From assembly GCA_044867925.1 (NCBI GenBank), contig JBIOVV010000118.1:1-64000 (forward strand): a stretch of 64,000 nucleotides of DNA, given 5' to 3'. Below are positions 1 to 8,068 of the stretch, in pieces. The first letter of the stretch is position 1. Every line of letters starts with the position of its first letter. The translations under genes and the position numbers were made by a program. A model generated the notes under the pieces. The model was not told the origin of the DNA. It saw only the letters and a list, made by a program, of their open reading frames with translations, and made no database searches. The DNA is from VRUE01 sp044867925. GTDB taxonomy: Bacteria; Actinomycetota; Thermoleophilia; Solirubrobacterales; 70-9.

Positions 1-659
1 TTGCAGAGCTGCACGGCGAAGACGCCGAGGCCGCCGGCCGCGCCCCAGATCAGGACGTTGTGGCCTGGCTGCAGCTTGCACTGGTCGATCAGCATCCGGT
101 AGGCGGTGAAGTAGGTGAGGCCGTAGGCGGAGGAATCGGCCCAGGAGAGGTTCTGGGGGCGGGGGAGGAGCTGTTGCGCCTGCACCTTGGTGAACTGGGC
201 GAAGGAGCCCCAGGTCGTCTCGTAGCCCCAGATCTGCTGGCTCGGCGCGGCGAGCGGATCGAGCCCGTGCACCTCGACGTCCTCGTAGGAGGCCTGGTTG
301 CAGTGGACGACGACCTCGTCTCCCGGCTTCCAGCGGGTGACGCCCTCGCCGACCTTCCAGACGATCCCGGAGGCATCGGAGCCGCCGATGTGGTGGCCGT
401 ACTCGGGATGGTCGCCGTAGCCGAAGATCGAGACCGGCTTGCCGAGCGCCGCCCAGACGTTGTTGAAGTTGACCCCGGCCGCCATCACGCGGACGATCAC
501 CTCGAAGGCGCCCGGCTCGGGAACCTCGATCTGCTCCAGCTGGAAGGCGTCGTTGGGCTCGCCCTCGCGCTCCTGGCGAATCACCCAGGCTGCCATCGTC
601 TCCGGCAGCTCGCCGGGCTCGACATTCAGATTCGCGACTGCGCTCGTGTCAACGGCCAA
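1..659 (-). CDS. ccr: Crotonyl-CoA carboxylase/reductase-like zinc-family dehydrogenase, 3' end cut off
   Basis: Medium-chain dehydrogenase/reductase whose closest recognisable relatives are crotonyl-CoA carboxylase/reductases, which reduce crotonyl-CoA with NADPH and CO2 in the ethylmalonyl-CoA pathway. About 219 codons are visible. The N-terminus carries the family pattern EYGHHIGGSDASG followed by WKPGDEV, and the start of the Rossmann fold, WGAAGGLGVFAVQLC, is reached at the window edge. I place the start at TTG 659-657 because GGAGG (complement of 667-671) lies 7 bases upstream. No start codon with a better ribosome site was seen. The C-terminal half, including the acyl-CoA pocket, is outside the window, so carboxylating and plain reductase members cannot be told apart here. 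Confidence 0.8.
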   Translation of the reverse strand, partial: MAVDTSAVANLNVEPGELPETMAAWVIRQEREGEPNDAFQLEQIEVPEPGAFEVIVRVMAAGVNFNNVWAALGKPVSIFGYGDHPEYGHHIGGSDASGIVWKVGEGVTRWKPGDEVVVHCNQASYEDVEVHGLDPLAAPSQQIWGYETTWGSFAQFTKVQAQQLLPRPQNLSWADSSAYGLTYFTAYRMLIDQCKLQPGHNVLIWGAAGGLGVFAVQLC

Positions 660-697
660 CTCTGATCCTCCGCGGGTTCGGTTACGGGCGGCGAATC

Positions 698-1867
698 CTA
701 GTCAAGCACGGGGGTCTCGGCCTCGCGCAGCTCGGGCGCGGTGATCTCGCGCACCGTGATCTCGATTGGTTCCGGCGGCTCGATCGCTTTGCTCGGGGTG
801 ACACCGAGCGACTCGACCTTGCGCAGCTGCGGCAGCAGGCGACGCTCCATTGAGCCGACCGCGGAGTCGTAGGCGTTGGCAGCCGAGGTGAGGCCACGGC
901 CGACCTTGTCGAAGTCGCTGAGGAACTTGGCGAAGCGGGCGTGCATGGTGCCGGCGGCGTCGGCGATCTCGGCCGCCTCGGCGACCATCCGCTCCTGGCG
1001 CCAACCGAGCTCCATCGTCCGCAGCAGCCCGATCAGCGAGGTCGGGCTGACCAGCAGGACGTTGAGCTTCAGCGCGTAGTCGAAGAGCTCGGGGTCGGCG
1101 GTGAAGGCGGCGTGCAGGGCCGGCTCGTTGGGGATGAAGCAGATCACCAGGTCCGGCGTCTCGCCGGCCTTGAACTGCCCCTGGTAGTCCTTCGAGCTGA
1201 GCGCACGGACGTGCTCGCGCGCCTGTCGCGCGTGCCGTTCGAGCTGGATGCGACGCTCGCTCTCGACCTCCGCCTCCTGGGCGTCGAGGAAGGCGTCGAG
1301 CGGCACCTTCGAGTCGGCGACGAAGCTGCGCCCCTCGGGCAGGAGGAAGCGCGCGTCGGGCCGCAGGCGCCCGTCTTCGGTGTGCAGCGTCTCCTGCATC
1401 TCGAAGTCGACGTGCTCGGTCATGCCGGCGATCTCGATGCAGCGGCGCAGCTGCAGCTCGCCCCACTGACCCCGCGTCTGCGGCTGCCGCAGGGCCTTCT
1501 TGAGGCCCGCCGTCTCGTCGTTGAGGTTGCCGACCGTCTGGCCCATCTGCTCGAGCAGGGTGCGCGTCTGCAGGTCGCCTTCGCCGCGCTTGCGCACCTC
1601 CGCTTCGATCTTCTCCTGGCCCTTGGCGATCCGCTCTGCCAGAGCCTTGATCTCGGCCTGCCGCTTGTCAAGGGTCGCCTCCGCGGTCTGGGCGTCGACC
1701 TTGCGGGCTTCCTCGTTGATCCGCTGCCACTGGGCGATCGCGCGCTCGGTCGCCTCCTCGATCGCCGGGCCGTGGTCGAGCACCGGTTGCTGCCCGGGTC
1801 GGCGAGCGATCGCGTAGACGAGCGCCGCGGCGAGGATCAGCACGGCTATTGCCAGGACGATGGTCAC
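698..1867 (-). CDS. rmuC: DNA recombination protein RmuC
   Basis: RmuC-family protein of 389 residues. The family is thought to be a membrane-anchored nuclease-fold protein limiting recombination at inverted repeats. Residues 1-20 form one hydrophobic N-terminal anchor. A long charged helical region (about 40-130, coiled coil) follows, then the conserved RmuC core with RGQWGELQL, PDARFLLPEGR, VADSKVPLDAF and LVSPTSLIGLLRTM. The DSK segment matches the family's PD-(D/E)XK-type site. Length and order match ordinary RmuC. It stands alone on the minus strand between the ccr-like gene and a lipoprotein gene, with short gaps on both sides. Confidence 0.93.
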   Translation of the reverse strand: MTIVLAIAVLILAAALVYAIARRPGQQPVLDHGPAIEEATERAIAQWQRINEEARKVDAQTAEATLDKRQAEIKALAERIAKGQEKIEAEVRKRGEGDLQTRTLLEQMGQTVGNLNDETAGLKKALRQPQTRGQWGELQLRRCIEIAGMTEHVDFEMQETLHTEDGRLRPDARFLLPEGRSFVADSKVPLDAFLDAQEAEVESERRIQLERHARQAREHVRALSSKDYQGQFKAGETPDLVICFIPNEPALHAAFTADPELFDYALKLNVLLVSPTSLIGLLRTMELGWRQERMVAEAAEIADAAGTMHARFAKFLSDFDKVGRGLTSAANAYDSAVGSMERRLLPQLRKVESLGVTPSKAIEPPEPIEITVREITAPELREAETPVLD

Positions 1868-1922
1868 CCGGTCGATGTTGACGACCGGGGCAGACGTAGC
1901 GAGAACGCCCGAAGGTCGCTAT

Positions 1923-2405
1923 TTACGGCAGCAGCAGGTCGTTCTCCGAGGAGCTGCGGTACGGGCCGACGGTGAAGCGGACCGGTTTGGCCCCCGGGAT
2001 GTCGGCGGCGCTGACCCGGTAGACGCCGGTCGGCAGCGAGGCGAGCAGGGAGTTGTTGCCGTTGGCGACGAGTGCTTTCGACTTGACGTCTTTGGGACCG
2101 CTGATCTCCAGTTGCGAGTCGAAGGTGGTGAGGTTGGCGGTGACGAAGACGACGTCGAGCGGCGCCTTCGACTTCACCTGGGGCTGGGAGGCGTGCTGGT
2201 TCTGGGGGATCTGCTGCGTCGGTTCGGGGCCGACGGCGATCCGCGACGGTTGCACCGTGATCGTCCGTGGCGTGACCGTGACGCTGACCCGCGTCGGCGG
2301 CTGCGGCCGCGGTTCGTTGGCGTTTTCCTCGGCGCCGCAGCCGGCCGTCGCCAGCGCCAGCGCGGCGAGGGCGGAGCCCACAGCGAAGACTCTCCCGCGT
2401 CCCAT
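1923..2405 (-). CDS. Putative lipoprotein of unknown function
   Basis: A 160-residue protein with a clear lipoprotein signal: basic MGRGR, a hydrophobic Ala/Leu stretch and lipobox ATAGC with Cys23 as the lipidation site. A Pro/Thr/Gln-rich linker (about 25-75) leads to a compact beta-rich C-terminal domain (about 85-160). That domain resembles small extracellular sandwich domains, and I cannot assign it to a named family with confidence. It is probably anchored on the outer face of the cytoplasmic membrane. The stop lies 55 bases from the start of rmuC on the same strand, so the two may be cotranscribed. Confidence 0.75.
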   Translation of the reverse strand: MGRGRVFAVGSALAALALATAGCGAEENANEPRPQPPTRVSVTVTPRTITVQPSRIAVGPEPTQQIPQNQHASQPQVKSKAPLDVVFVTANLTTFDSQLEISGPKDVKSKALVANGNNSLLASLPTGVYRVSAADIPGAKPVRFTVGPYRSSSENDLLLP

Positions 2406-2416
2406 CGGGGCGGAAT

Positions 2417-3370
2417 CTAGCCGAAGGGCAAGTCGACTACGCGAGCCGTAACGCCATCTTCACCTACGCGCAGCTCGCTGCCCGGCTCTGCCTCACGGCG
2501 CACGATCGCCAGCGCGATCGGGCCGTGGGCGGGGGAGACGCAGCTGCCGCCGAGCCTGCCGACCTCCTTCGCGCCCAGCGAGAGCGCCGCTCCCGGGCTT
2601 GCGGGAGCGCTGAGTCGCAGGCCGCGGAGGTGGCGGTTCGGCTTGCCCTTGTAGTGGAGCCGGGCGACGGTCTCCTGGCCGATGTAGCAGCCCTTCTCGA
2701 AGTTGACGGCGGCGGCGACGATGCCGGCCTCGGCCGGCATCGTCGCGGTGTCCATCTCGCCGCCGAAGCGCGGGGTGCCGGCCTCGATGCGAAGGATCTC
2801 GGCCGCGTCGGAGCTGACCTCGGGAGCGCCCGCGGCGGCGAGCGCGGCGCCGAGTCGCGCCGCGTCGCCGGCTGCGGCGATCAGGTCGATGCCGAGCGCG
2901 GTTCCCACCGCAAGGCACTCGACGCCCTCGATCGAGACGGGCTCGGAGGCGTGCTCCGGCAGCGCCGGCGAGCCGGCCAGCTCGACGCTGCGCGGCCCGA
3001 TCAGCGAGAGGATCGCCCGCTCCTCGCTGACGTCCCGAAGCGTGACCTCGCGGCCGATCTTGTACATCTCGAGGTGCCGCCGGGCCGCGTCCACCGCCGC
3101 GGCCTCGGTGTCGACCCAGATCTCGTCCTCGGCCAGCCGCAGCACCCGCATGTCGGCCTGCATGTGCCCCTTGCGATCGAGCAGCGCCGCGTAACAGCCC
3201 TCGCCAACCCCGAGGGCCTCGATGTCGTTGGTCAGCTGCCCTTGCAGGTACTCGGCAGCCTCAGGCCCCTTCAGCAAAAGCTTCCCCCACCCAGAGCGAT
3301 CGAGCACCCCACACTCCTCGCGCAACTGCCGATACTGCGCATCGAGCTCAACTGTCACCGCTTGGGCCAT
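2417..3370 (-). CDS. ygfZ: YgfZ/GcvT-family folate-binding protein
   Basis: Folate-binding protein of the YgfZ/IbaG group, 317 residues. It is related to the glycine-cleavage T-protein, and family members support assembly or repair of iron-sulfur enzymes. The diagnostic motif KGCYIGQE is at residues 226-233, with the Cys that defines YgfZ rather than true aminomethyltransferases. N-terminal LLLKGPEAAEYLQGQLTND is also typical of the fold. The length fits YgfZ. The ATG at 3370 is 38 bases from the divergent metal operon, so both promoters must be very close together. Iron-sulfur radical SAM proteins such as FbiC are encoded nearby, but no direct link can be shown. Confidence 0.88.
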   Translation of the reverse strand: MAQAVTVELDAQYRQLREECGVLDRSGWGKLLLKGPEAAEYLQGQLTNDIEALGVGEGCYAALLDRKGHMQADMRVLRLAEDEIWVDTEAAAVDAARRHLEMYKIGREVTLRDVSEERAILSLIGPRSVELAGSPALPEHASEPVSIEGVECLAVGTALGIDLIAAAGDAARLGAALAAAGAPEVSSDAAEILRIEAGTPRFGGEMDTATMPAEAGIVAAAVNFEKGCYIGQETVARLHYKGKPNRHLRGLRLSAPASPGAALSLGAKEVGRLGGSCVSPAHGPIALAIVRREAEPGSELRVGEDGVTARVVDLPFG

Positions 3371-3408
3371 CCCCCAATTCTAGGAAGCAACGTCGATGGG
3401 CGACGGGG

Positions 3409-4329
3409 ATGACCCCGACCGAGCTGCTGCGCGACTTCGACTATGGCAAGACGCGGCGCCTGGCCAGCGGCGGGCTGGTGCGCGAATGGGAGATCGTCGC
3501 CCAGGACAAGGAGATCGAAGTCGCTCCCGGGGTCAAGTACGAGGCCTGGACCTACAACGGCCGGGTCCCCGGCCCGACCCTGCGCGCTCGCGAGGGGGAG
3601 CGGCTGCGGCTGCGCTTCGTCAATGCCTCCGAGCATCCGCACACGATCCACTTCCACGGCATCCACACGGCGCTGATGGACGGCATGCCCGGGATCGGCG
3701 AAAACCGCGGCGGCGGCGCGGTCGCGGCCGGCTCCGAGTTCACCTACGAGTTCGACGCCGAGCCGTTCGGCCTGCACCTCTACCACTGCCACGTCTCGCC
3801 GCTCGCCAGCCACATCTCACGCGGGCTCTACGGCGCTTTCATCGTCGATCCGAAGCAGGGCCGGCCGGAAGCCGACGAGATGGTGATGGTGATGAATGGC
3901 TTCGACACCAACTTCGACCTCTCCAACGAGGTCTACGCGGTCAACACGGTCGGCTTCCACTACGTCAACGAGCCGATCCAGGTGCGGCGCGACGAGCTGC
4001 TGCGCGTCTACCTTGTCAACCTGCTCGAGTTCGACCCGATCAACTCCTTCCACGTCCATGCCAACTTCTTCCAGCACTACCCGACCGGGACCTCGCTGCG
4101 GCCGAGCGAGTACACGGACACGGTGATCCAGGGGCAGGGCCAGCGGGCGATCCTCGAGATGAAGTTCCCCTTCGACGGCGACTACATGTTCCACGCCCAC
4201 GTCAGCGAGTTCGCCGAGCTCGGCTGGTCGGGCTTCTTCCGCGTCGGCGATCCGGCGCGGATGGGCGCCGCCGCGGCCGCGGCCGCTTATTGCGAGCTGC
4301 CGTGGGGCGAGCCGGGCGGCCGGGCCTGA
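3409..4329 (+). CDS. Two-domain multicopper oxidase
   Basis: Multicopper oxidase of 306 residues with two cupredoxin domains. Copper ligand motifs are visible in order: HTIHFHGIH (about 78-86), HLYHCH followed by a histidine (about 123-135) giving a type 1 Cys in domain 1, SFHVHAN near 218, and MFHAHVSEFAELGW near 265. The arrangement resembles two-domain laccases with the type 1 site in the first domain, or copper nitrite reductases. No signal peptide follows the chosen ATG, and no strong ribosome site precedes it, so this start is uncertain. Its TGA overlaps the ATG of the ZIP gene, and a MntR-like regulator and Nramp transporter follow. A role as manganese or iron oxidase in metal homeostasis is inferred from this context only. 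Confidence 0.85.
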   Translation: MTPTELLRDFDYGKTRRLASGGLVREWEIVAQDKEIEVAPGVKYEAWTYNGRVPGPTLRAREGERLRLRFVNASEHPHTIHFHGIHTALMDGMPGIGENRGGGAVAAGSEFTYEFDAEPFGLHLYHCHVSPLASHISRGLYGAFIVDPKQGRPEADEMVMVMNGFDTNFDLSNEVYAVNTVGFHYVNEPIQVRRDELLRVYLVNLLEFDPINSFHVHANFFQHYPTGTSLRPSEYTDTVIQGQGQRAILEMKFPFDGDYMFHAHVSEFAELGWSGFFRVGDPARMGAAAAAAAYCELPWGEPGGRA

Positions 4330-5552
4330 TGGAGGCGGGGGGGCAGGTCGAACGGCTCGGCGGCGGGCGCTTGCCGGCCTGGGCGCTGGGCCTCCTGCCG
4401 CTCGGCCTGATCGTGGCGGCGATCGGCGCCTTCGCCCTGCTCGGCGGTCCCGGGCTCGGCGATCGCAACGGGCCGCCGCTCGAGGAAGTCGCGGTCGAGC
4501 GCACCGTGCTGAGGCCGGGGAAGATCGAGCTCACCCTGCGCAACGACGGGCCCGACCCGGTCCGGGTCGCCCAGGTCGCGGTCAACGACTCCTACGCCCC
4601 GTTCGCGACGAGCGACGGCGAGGAGATCGGACGGCTGGGCTCGACCGCGGTGAGGATCTCCTACCCCTGGATCGAGGGCGAGGCCTACGAGATCTTCGTG
4701 CTCACCTCCTCCGGCGGCACGATCGAGACGACGATCCCGGTCGCCACCGAGACCCCGGCGGCAGACCTCGGCTTCTTCGGCCTGATGGCGCTGCTCGGCG
4801 TCTACGTCGGCATCGTCCCGGTCAGCCTCGGCATGCTCTGGCTTCCCTTCGTGCGCCGCATCGACGCTCGCTGGATCGGCGCCCTGATCGCCTTCACCGT
4901 CGGGCTGCTGGCGCTGCTGGCGATCGATGCCGCGCTCGAGGGGCTCGAGATCGCCGCCGCGGCGCCGAGTGCCTTCGGCGGCTCGGCCCTGGTCTACGCC
5001 GGAGCGCTGGTCGCCTACCTGGTGCTGGCCGCGATCGACACCCACCTGGGGCGACGACGCGATCGCTCCGGCGCCTCTCGGGCCACCGGCGGCCTCTACA
5101 TGGCGCTGCTGGTCGCGATCGGGATCGGCCTCCACAACCTCGGCGAGGGTCTGGCGATCGGCTCCTCCTACGCCACCGGGGCGCTTGCCCTCGGCGCCTT
5201 CCTGGTCGTCGGCTTCGCGATCCACAACACCACCGAGGGGCTGGCGATAGTGGCGCCGCTGCGTGAGGGCGGGGGGTCCAAGGCGACGATCGGGCCCGGT
5301 CGGCTCGCGACTCTGGGCCTGATCGCGGGCGCGCCGGCCGTGCTCGGCGCCTGGATCGGCGCGGCCGCCTTCAACCCGAGCCTGGCGGCGCTGCTCTTCG
5401 GCGTCGGCGTCGGCGCGATCGCCAGGGTGATCGTGCAGATCGCGCCGGCCATGCGCGACGAGGACGGACGCATCCTGCACCCGCTCTCCGTCGCCGGCAT
5501 GCTCACCGGCATCGCCCTGCTCTACCTCACCGGCCTGCTGGTGGCGGTCTGA
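4329..5552 (+). CDS. ZIP-family metal transporter with extracytoplasmic N-terminal domain
   Basis: ZIP-family divalent metal permease of 407 residues. One N-terminal membrane segment (about 18-38) precedes a roughly 100-residue beta-rich extracytoplasmic domain, an uncommon addition. Seven or so membrane helices follow. The paired metal-site helices show HNLGEGLAIG and, one helix later, AIHNTTEGLAI, the signature of the ZIP transport pore. Start ATG 4329 overlaps the preceding stop (TGATG), and the gene's own stop overlaps the regulator's ATG, so the three genes are translationally coupled. Zinc, manganese or iron could be substrates. The MntR-like and Nramp neighbours favour manganese or iron. 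Confidence 0.85.
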   Translation: MEAGGQVERLGGGRLPAWALGLLPLGLIVAAIGAFALLGGPGLGDRNGPPLEEVAVERTVLRPGKIELTLRNDGPDPVRVAQVAVNDSYAPFATSDGEEIGRLGSTAVRISYPWIEGEAYEIFVLTSSGGTIETTIPVATETPAADLGFFGLMALLGVYVGIVPVSLGMLWLPFVRRIDARWIGALIAFTVGLLALLAIDAALEGLEIAAAAPSAFGGSALVYAGALVAYLVLAAIDTHLGRRRDRSGASRATGGLYMALLVAIGIGLHNLGEGLAIGSSYATGALALGAFLVVGFAIHNTTEGLAIVAPLREGGGSKATIGPGRLATLGLIAGAPAVLGAWIGAAAFNPSLAALLFGVGVGAIARVIVQIAPAMRDEDGRILHPLSVAGMLTGIALLYLTGLLVAV

Positions 5553-6019
5553 TGGCCGTCTCCGGCGAGGGCCCGCGGCGGGCGCCGGCCACGGAGGCGA
5601 TCGAGGACTACGCGAAGGCGATCTACGCGCTTGCCGCCGACCGCCCCGGGCCGGTCGCCAACGGCGAGCTGGCCGCCCGCCTGCGGGTGACGCCCGCGAC
5701 CGCGACCTCGATGCTGAAGCGCCTTGCGGATCTGGGCCTGGTCGACTACCTCCCCTACAAGGGCGTGACGCTGACTGCGGCGGGGGAGAGGGTCGCGCTC
5801 GAGGTGATCCGCCATCACCGCTTGATCGAGGCCTATCTCGCCGAGGCGCTCGGCATGCCGGAGGACCGCGTCCACGCCGAGGCAGAGGTGCTCGAGCACT
5901 ACATCTCCGAGGATCTCGAGCTGCTGATCGCGGCCAAGCTCGGCGAGCCCAGCCACGACCCGCACGGGACGCCGATCCCGGGGCCGGACCTGAAGCCGCC
6001 GGAGAAGGGCAGCGGGTAA
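5552..6019 (+). CDS. mntR: DtxR/MntR-family metal-dependent transcriptional regulator
   Basis: Regulator of 155 residues of the DtxR/IdeR/MntR family, which bind Mn2+ or Fe2+ and then repress metal uptake or storage genes. The N-terminal winged helix-turn-helix covers about 15-75, with ELAARLRVTPATATSMLKRL as recognition region. The dimerisation and metal-binding helices follow, with HHRLIEAYLAEALGMP and HAEAEVLEHYISEDLE supplying the expected His/Glu ligands. There is no C-terminal SH3-like domain, which fits MntR more than DtxR. It overlaps the ZIP gene and is followed after 3 bases by an Nramp gene, so it probably controls this operon. Confidence 0.9.
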   Translation: MAVSGEGPRRAPATEAIEDYAKAIYALAADRPGPVANGELAARLRVTPATATSMLKRLADLGLVDYLPYKGVTLTAAGERVALEVIRHHRLIEAYLAEALGMPEDRVHAEAEVLEHYISEDLELLIAAKLGEPSHDPHGTPIPGPDLKPPEKGSG

Positions 6020-6022
6020 CGG

Positions 6023-7363
6023 TTGGGCTCGCGGCCCGGCAGCGGCGTCCCGGTCGAGGAGGCCCCCGCGGACGACGCCGCGGTCGAAGACGTACTCCCG
6101 GGCGAGGCGGCCGTCGCCCGCGCGGCGCGCCGTTCGCTCGAAGGCCACGCCCGCGGCCCGGCGCGCCTGTGGCCCTTCCTGGGCCCTGCCTTCGTCGCCG
6201 CCGTCGCCTATATCGACCCGGGCAACTTCGCCACCAACATCGCCGGCGGCGCCAAGTTCGGCTACCTGCTGCTCTGGGTGATCCTTGCCGCCAACCTGAT
6301 TGCGATGGTCGTGCAGACCCAGTCGGCGAAGCTGGGGATCGCGACCGGCAAGAACCTCGCCGAGCTCTGCCGCGAAACCTTCGCGCGGCGCACCGCGATC
6401 GGCCTCTGGCTGCAGGCCGAGGTGGTGGCGATGGCAACCGACATCGCCGAGGTGGTCGGCGCCGCGCTCGGCCTCCACCTGCTCTTCGGCATCCCGCTCT
6501 TTCCCGCCGGCCTGATCGCCGGCGCCGGCGCCTTCGGCATCCTCGCCCTGCAGCAGATGGGCTTCCGCCGGCTCGAGGCCGCGATCACCGCTCTGGTCGG
6601 AGTCGTCGTCGCCTCCTTCGTCTTCGAGCTCTTCCACGCCGAGCCGGACGGGGGAGAAGTGGCCAGGCACCTCTTCGTGCCGGGATTCGCCGGCACCGAG
6701 AGCATCCTGCTCGCCACCGGAATCATCGGCGCGACGGTGATGCCGCACGTGATCTACCTGCACTCTGCGCTGACCCAGCGGCGGATCGTCGGTCGCGACG
6801 ACGAGGAGAAGCGACGGATCCTGCGCTTCGAGAAGGTCGACGTGGTGATCGCGATGTCGCTAGCCGGCGTGATCAACCTCTCGATGATGATCGTCGCCGC
6901 GGCTCTCTTCCACGAAGGCGGCCTGGCCGGCATCGACTCGATCGACGGCGCCTACGAGGGCCTCAAGTCGCTGGTCTCCGTCAACGCCGCGACCGTCTTC
7001 GGCATCGCTCTCCTCGCCTCCGGCTTCGCCTCCTCCTCAGTCGGGACGATGGCGGGCCAGGTCGTGATGCAGGGCTTCATCCGCCGCCGCATCCCGATCT
7101 TCCTGCGCCGCGCGATCACCCTGGCCCCGGCCCTGGTCGTGCTCGCGATCGGCATCGACCCCACCGATGCCCTGGTGGCCAGCCAGGTCGTCCTCTCCTT
7201 CGGCATTCCCTTCGCCCTGGTGCCGCTGCTGATGCTTGCCTCGAAGAAGGAAGTGATGAGCGCCCTCGTCAACCCGCGCTGGCTTACCGGGGTGGCGGGG
7301 ACGTTGGCGGCGATGATCATCGCCCTCAACGTCTTCCTCTTGCAGCAGGTGTTCTTCGGCTGA
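6023..7363 (+). CDS. mntH: Nramp-family divalent metal transporter
   Basis: Proton-coupled Mn2+/Fe2+ importer of the Nramp family, 446 residues, about 11 membrane helices. The metal-binding motif DPGNFATN is in helix 1, and MPHVIYLHSAL supplies the helix 6 motif. An N-terminal cytoplasmic extension of about 45 acidic and Ala-rich residues is longer than in classical MntH. The start is taken as TTG 6023, three bases after the regulator's stop. An internal GTG could shorten the N-terminus without affecting the transport core. It is the last gene of the oxidase-ZIP-regulator-Nramp operon. Confidence 0.92.
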   Translation: MGSRPGSGVPVEEAPADDAAVEDVLPGEAAVARAARRSLEGHARGPARLWPFLGPAFVAAVAYIDPGNFATNIAGGAKFGYLLLWVILAANLIAMVVQTQSAKLGIATGKNLAELCRETFARRTAIGLWLQAEVVAMATDIAEVVGAALGLHLLFGIPLFPAGLIAGAGAFGILALQQMGFRRLEAAITALVGVVVASFVFELFHAEPDGGEVARHLFVPGFAGTESILLATGIIGATVMPHVIYLHSALTQRRIVGRDDEEKRRILRFEKVDVVIAMSLAGVINLSMMIVAAALFHEGGLAGIDSIDGAYEGLKSLVSVNAATVFGIALLASGFASSSVGTMAGQVVMQGFIRRRIPIFLRRAITLAPALVVLAIGIDPTDALVASQVVLSFGIPFALVPLLMLASKKEVMSALVNPRWLTGVAGTLAAMIIALNVFLLQQVFFG

Positions 7364-7382
7364 GGCCTGGGCCGACGAAGCT

Positions 7383-7706
7383 TCAGGAGTCGAGAAGGCT
7401 TGCTACGAGGGTAACCAGCTCTCTTGCCATGCGCGATCGCGGAACTACGAGGTCAACGCCGGCGGCCTTGGCGTCGTCGCGGGTCGCGACGTCAACGTGG
7501 GAGTAGTAGCCGAGGACGGGGATCCCGGCACCTGCCAGGGCATTTGGGTCCTCGGCTTCGAGGTCGGCGACGATCAGCTCGGCGCCCTCGAGCGGGGCTG
7601 TCGCGAGCGACGGGGAGAGGGTCACCTCGTGGCCTGCCGCGCTCAGCATCGCTTCGACCTTGCTGCCGAGCAGGAGGTCGGAGGAGATCGCGACGACGCG
7701 GGCCAC
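7383..7706 (-). CDS. Small receiver-like protein
   Basis: Protein of 107 residues with the alternating beta/alpha pattern of a response-regulator receiver-like domain: VARVVAISSDLLLGSKVEA, then LIVADLEAEDP, then PVLGYYSHVD. The usual phospho-acceptor Asp may correspond to the Asp of VADLEAED, but the acidic pair at the start of a true receiver is not evident (SSD instead of DD). It could therefore be a pseudo-receiver. The GTG start at 7706 overlaps the TAG stop of the preceding gene by one base, so it is translationally coupled. No output domain is present. Function unknown. Confidence 0.7.
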   Translation of the reverse strand: MARVVAISSDLLLGSKVEAMLSAAGHEVTLSPSLATAPLEGAELIVADLEAEDPNALAGAGIPVLGYYSHVDVATRDDAKAAGVDLVVPRSRMARELVTLVASLLDS

Positions 7707-8068
7707 TAGAGCGAGCGGCGTTCGCGGAACTCCTCGCGAACGCTCTCGGGACGGCCCCACATCTGCACGACCTCGGCGCGACCCTCGCGCACCTCGCGCA
7801 GCTGCATCTCGCCGCCGATGCCGTCGGCGTCGAGCTTCGCCAGGACACCCTTGACGGTCTCGGCGGCGGCGGCGTGGCCGAAGCTGTGAGCGACGAGCAG
7901 GCGCCAGTCCCAGTCGGCCCGCGAGTAGGGCTGGGCGTTGATCTGGCTCAGCGCCACCGCGGAGTCGACGTAGCGGCTCTCGTCGTCGATGCGCAGGTCG
8001 AGCTCGAGGTCGGTCCAATCGGGCGGCACCGAGTCGAGTACCTGCTGGAAATCGGCGGCCAGGCTCAC
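7706..8068 (-). CDS. Conserved hypothetical protein in a three-gene coupled cluster
   Basis: A protein of 120 residues, mixed alpha/beta, acidic, with no signal peptide or membrane segment. I do not recognise a family. The GTG start at 8068 overlaps the TGA of the upstream binding-protein gene (GTGA), and its own stop overlaps the start of the receiver-like gene, so the three appear to form one translationally coupled unit. An open frame extends 24 codons further upstream, but that stretch lies inside the binding-protein gene and is Arg/Pro-rich, so the GTG start is preferred. Confidence 0.7.
   Translation of the reverse strand: MSLAADFQQVLDSVPPDWTDLELDLRIDDESRYVDSAVALSQINAQPYSRADWDWRLLVAHSFGHAAAAETVKGVLAKLDADGIGGEMQLREVREGRAEVVQMWGRPESVREEFRERRSL

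Noticed and set aside
941..1975. Long plus-strand frame opposite rmuC
   Set aside because: It is an antisense shadow of a well-conserved gene and has no recognisable domain.
4287..6437. Very long open frame on the minus strand opposite the ZIP-MntR genes
   Set aside because: It is Arg/Pro/Gly-rich, has no domain or ribosome site and exists because GC-rich codons on the other strand leave few stops.
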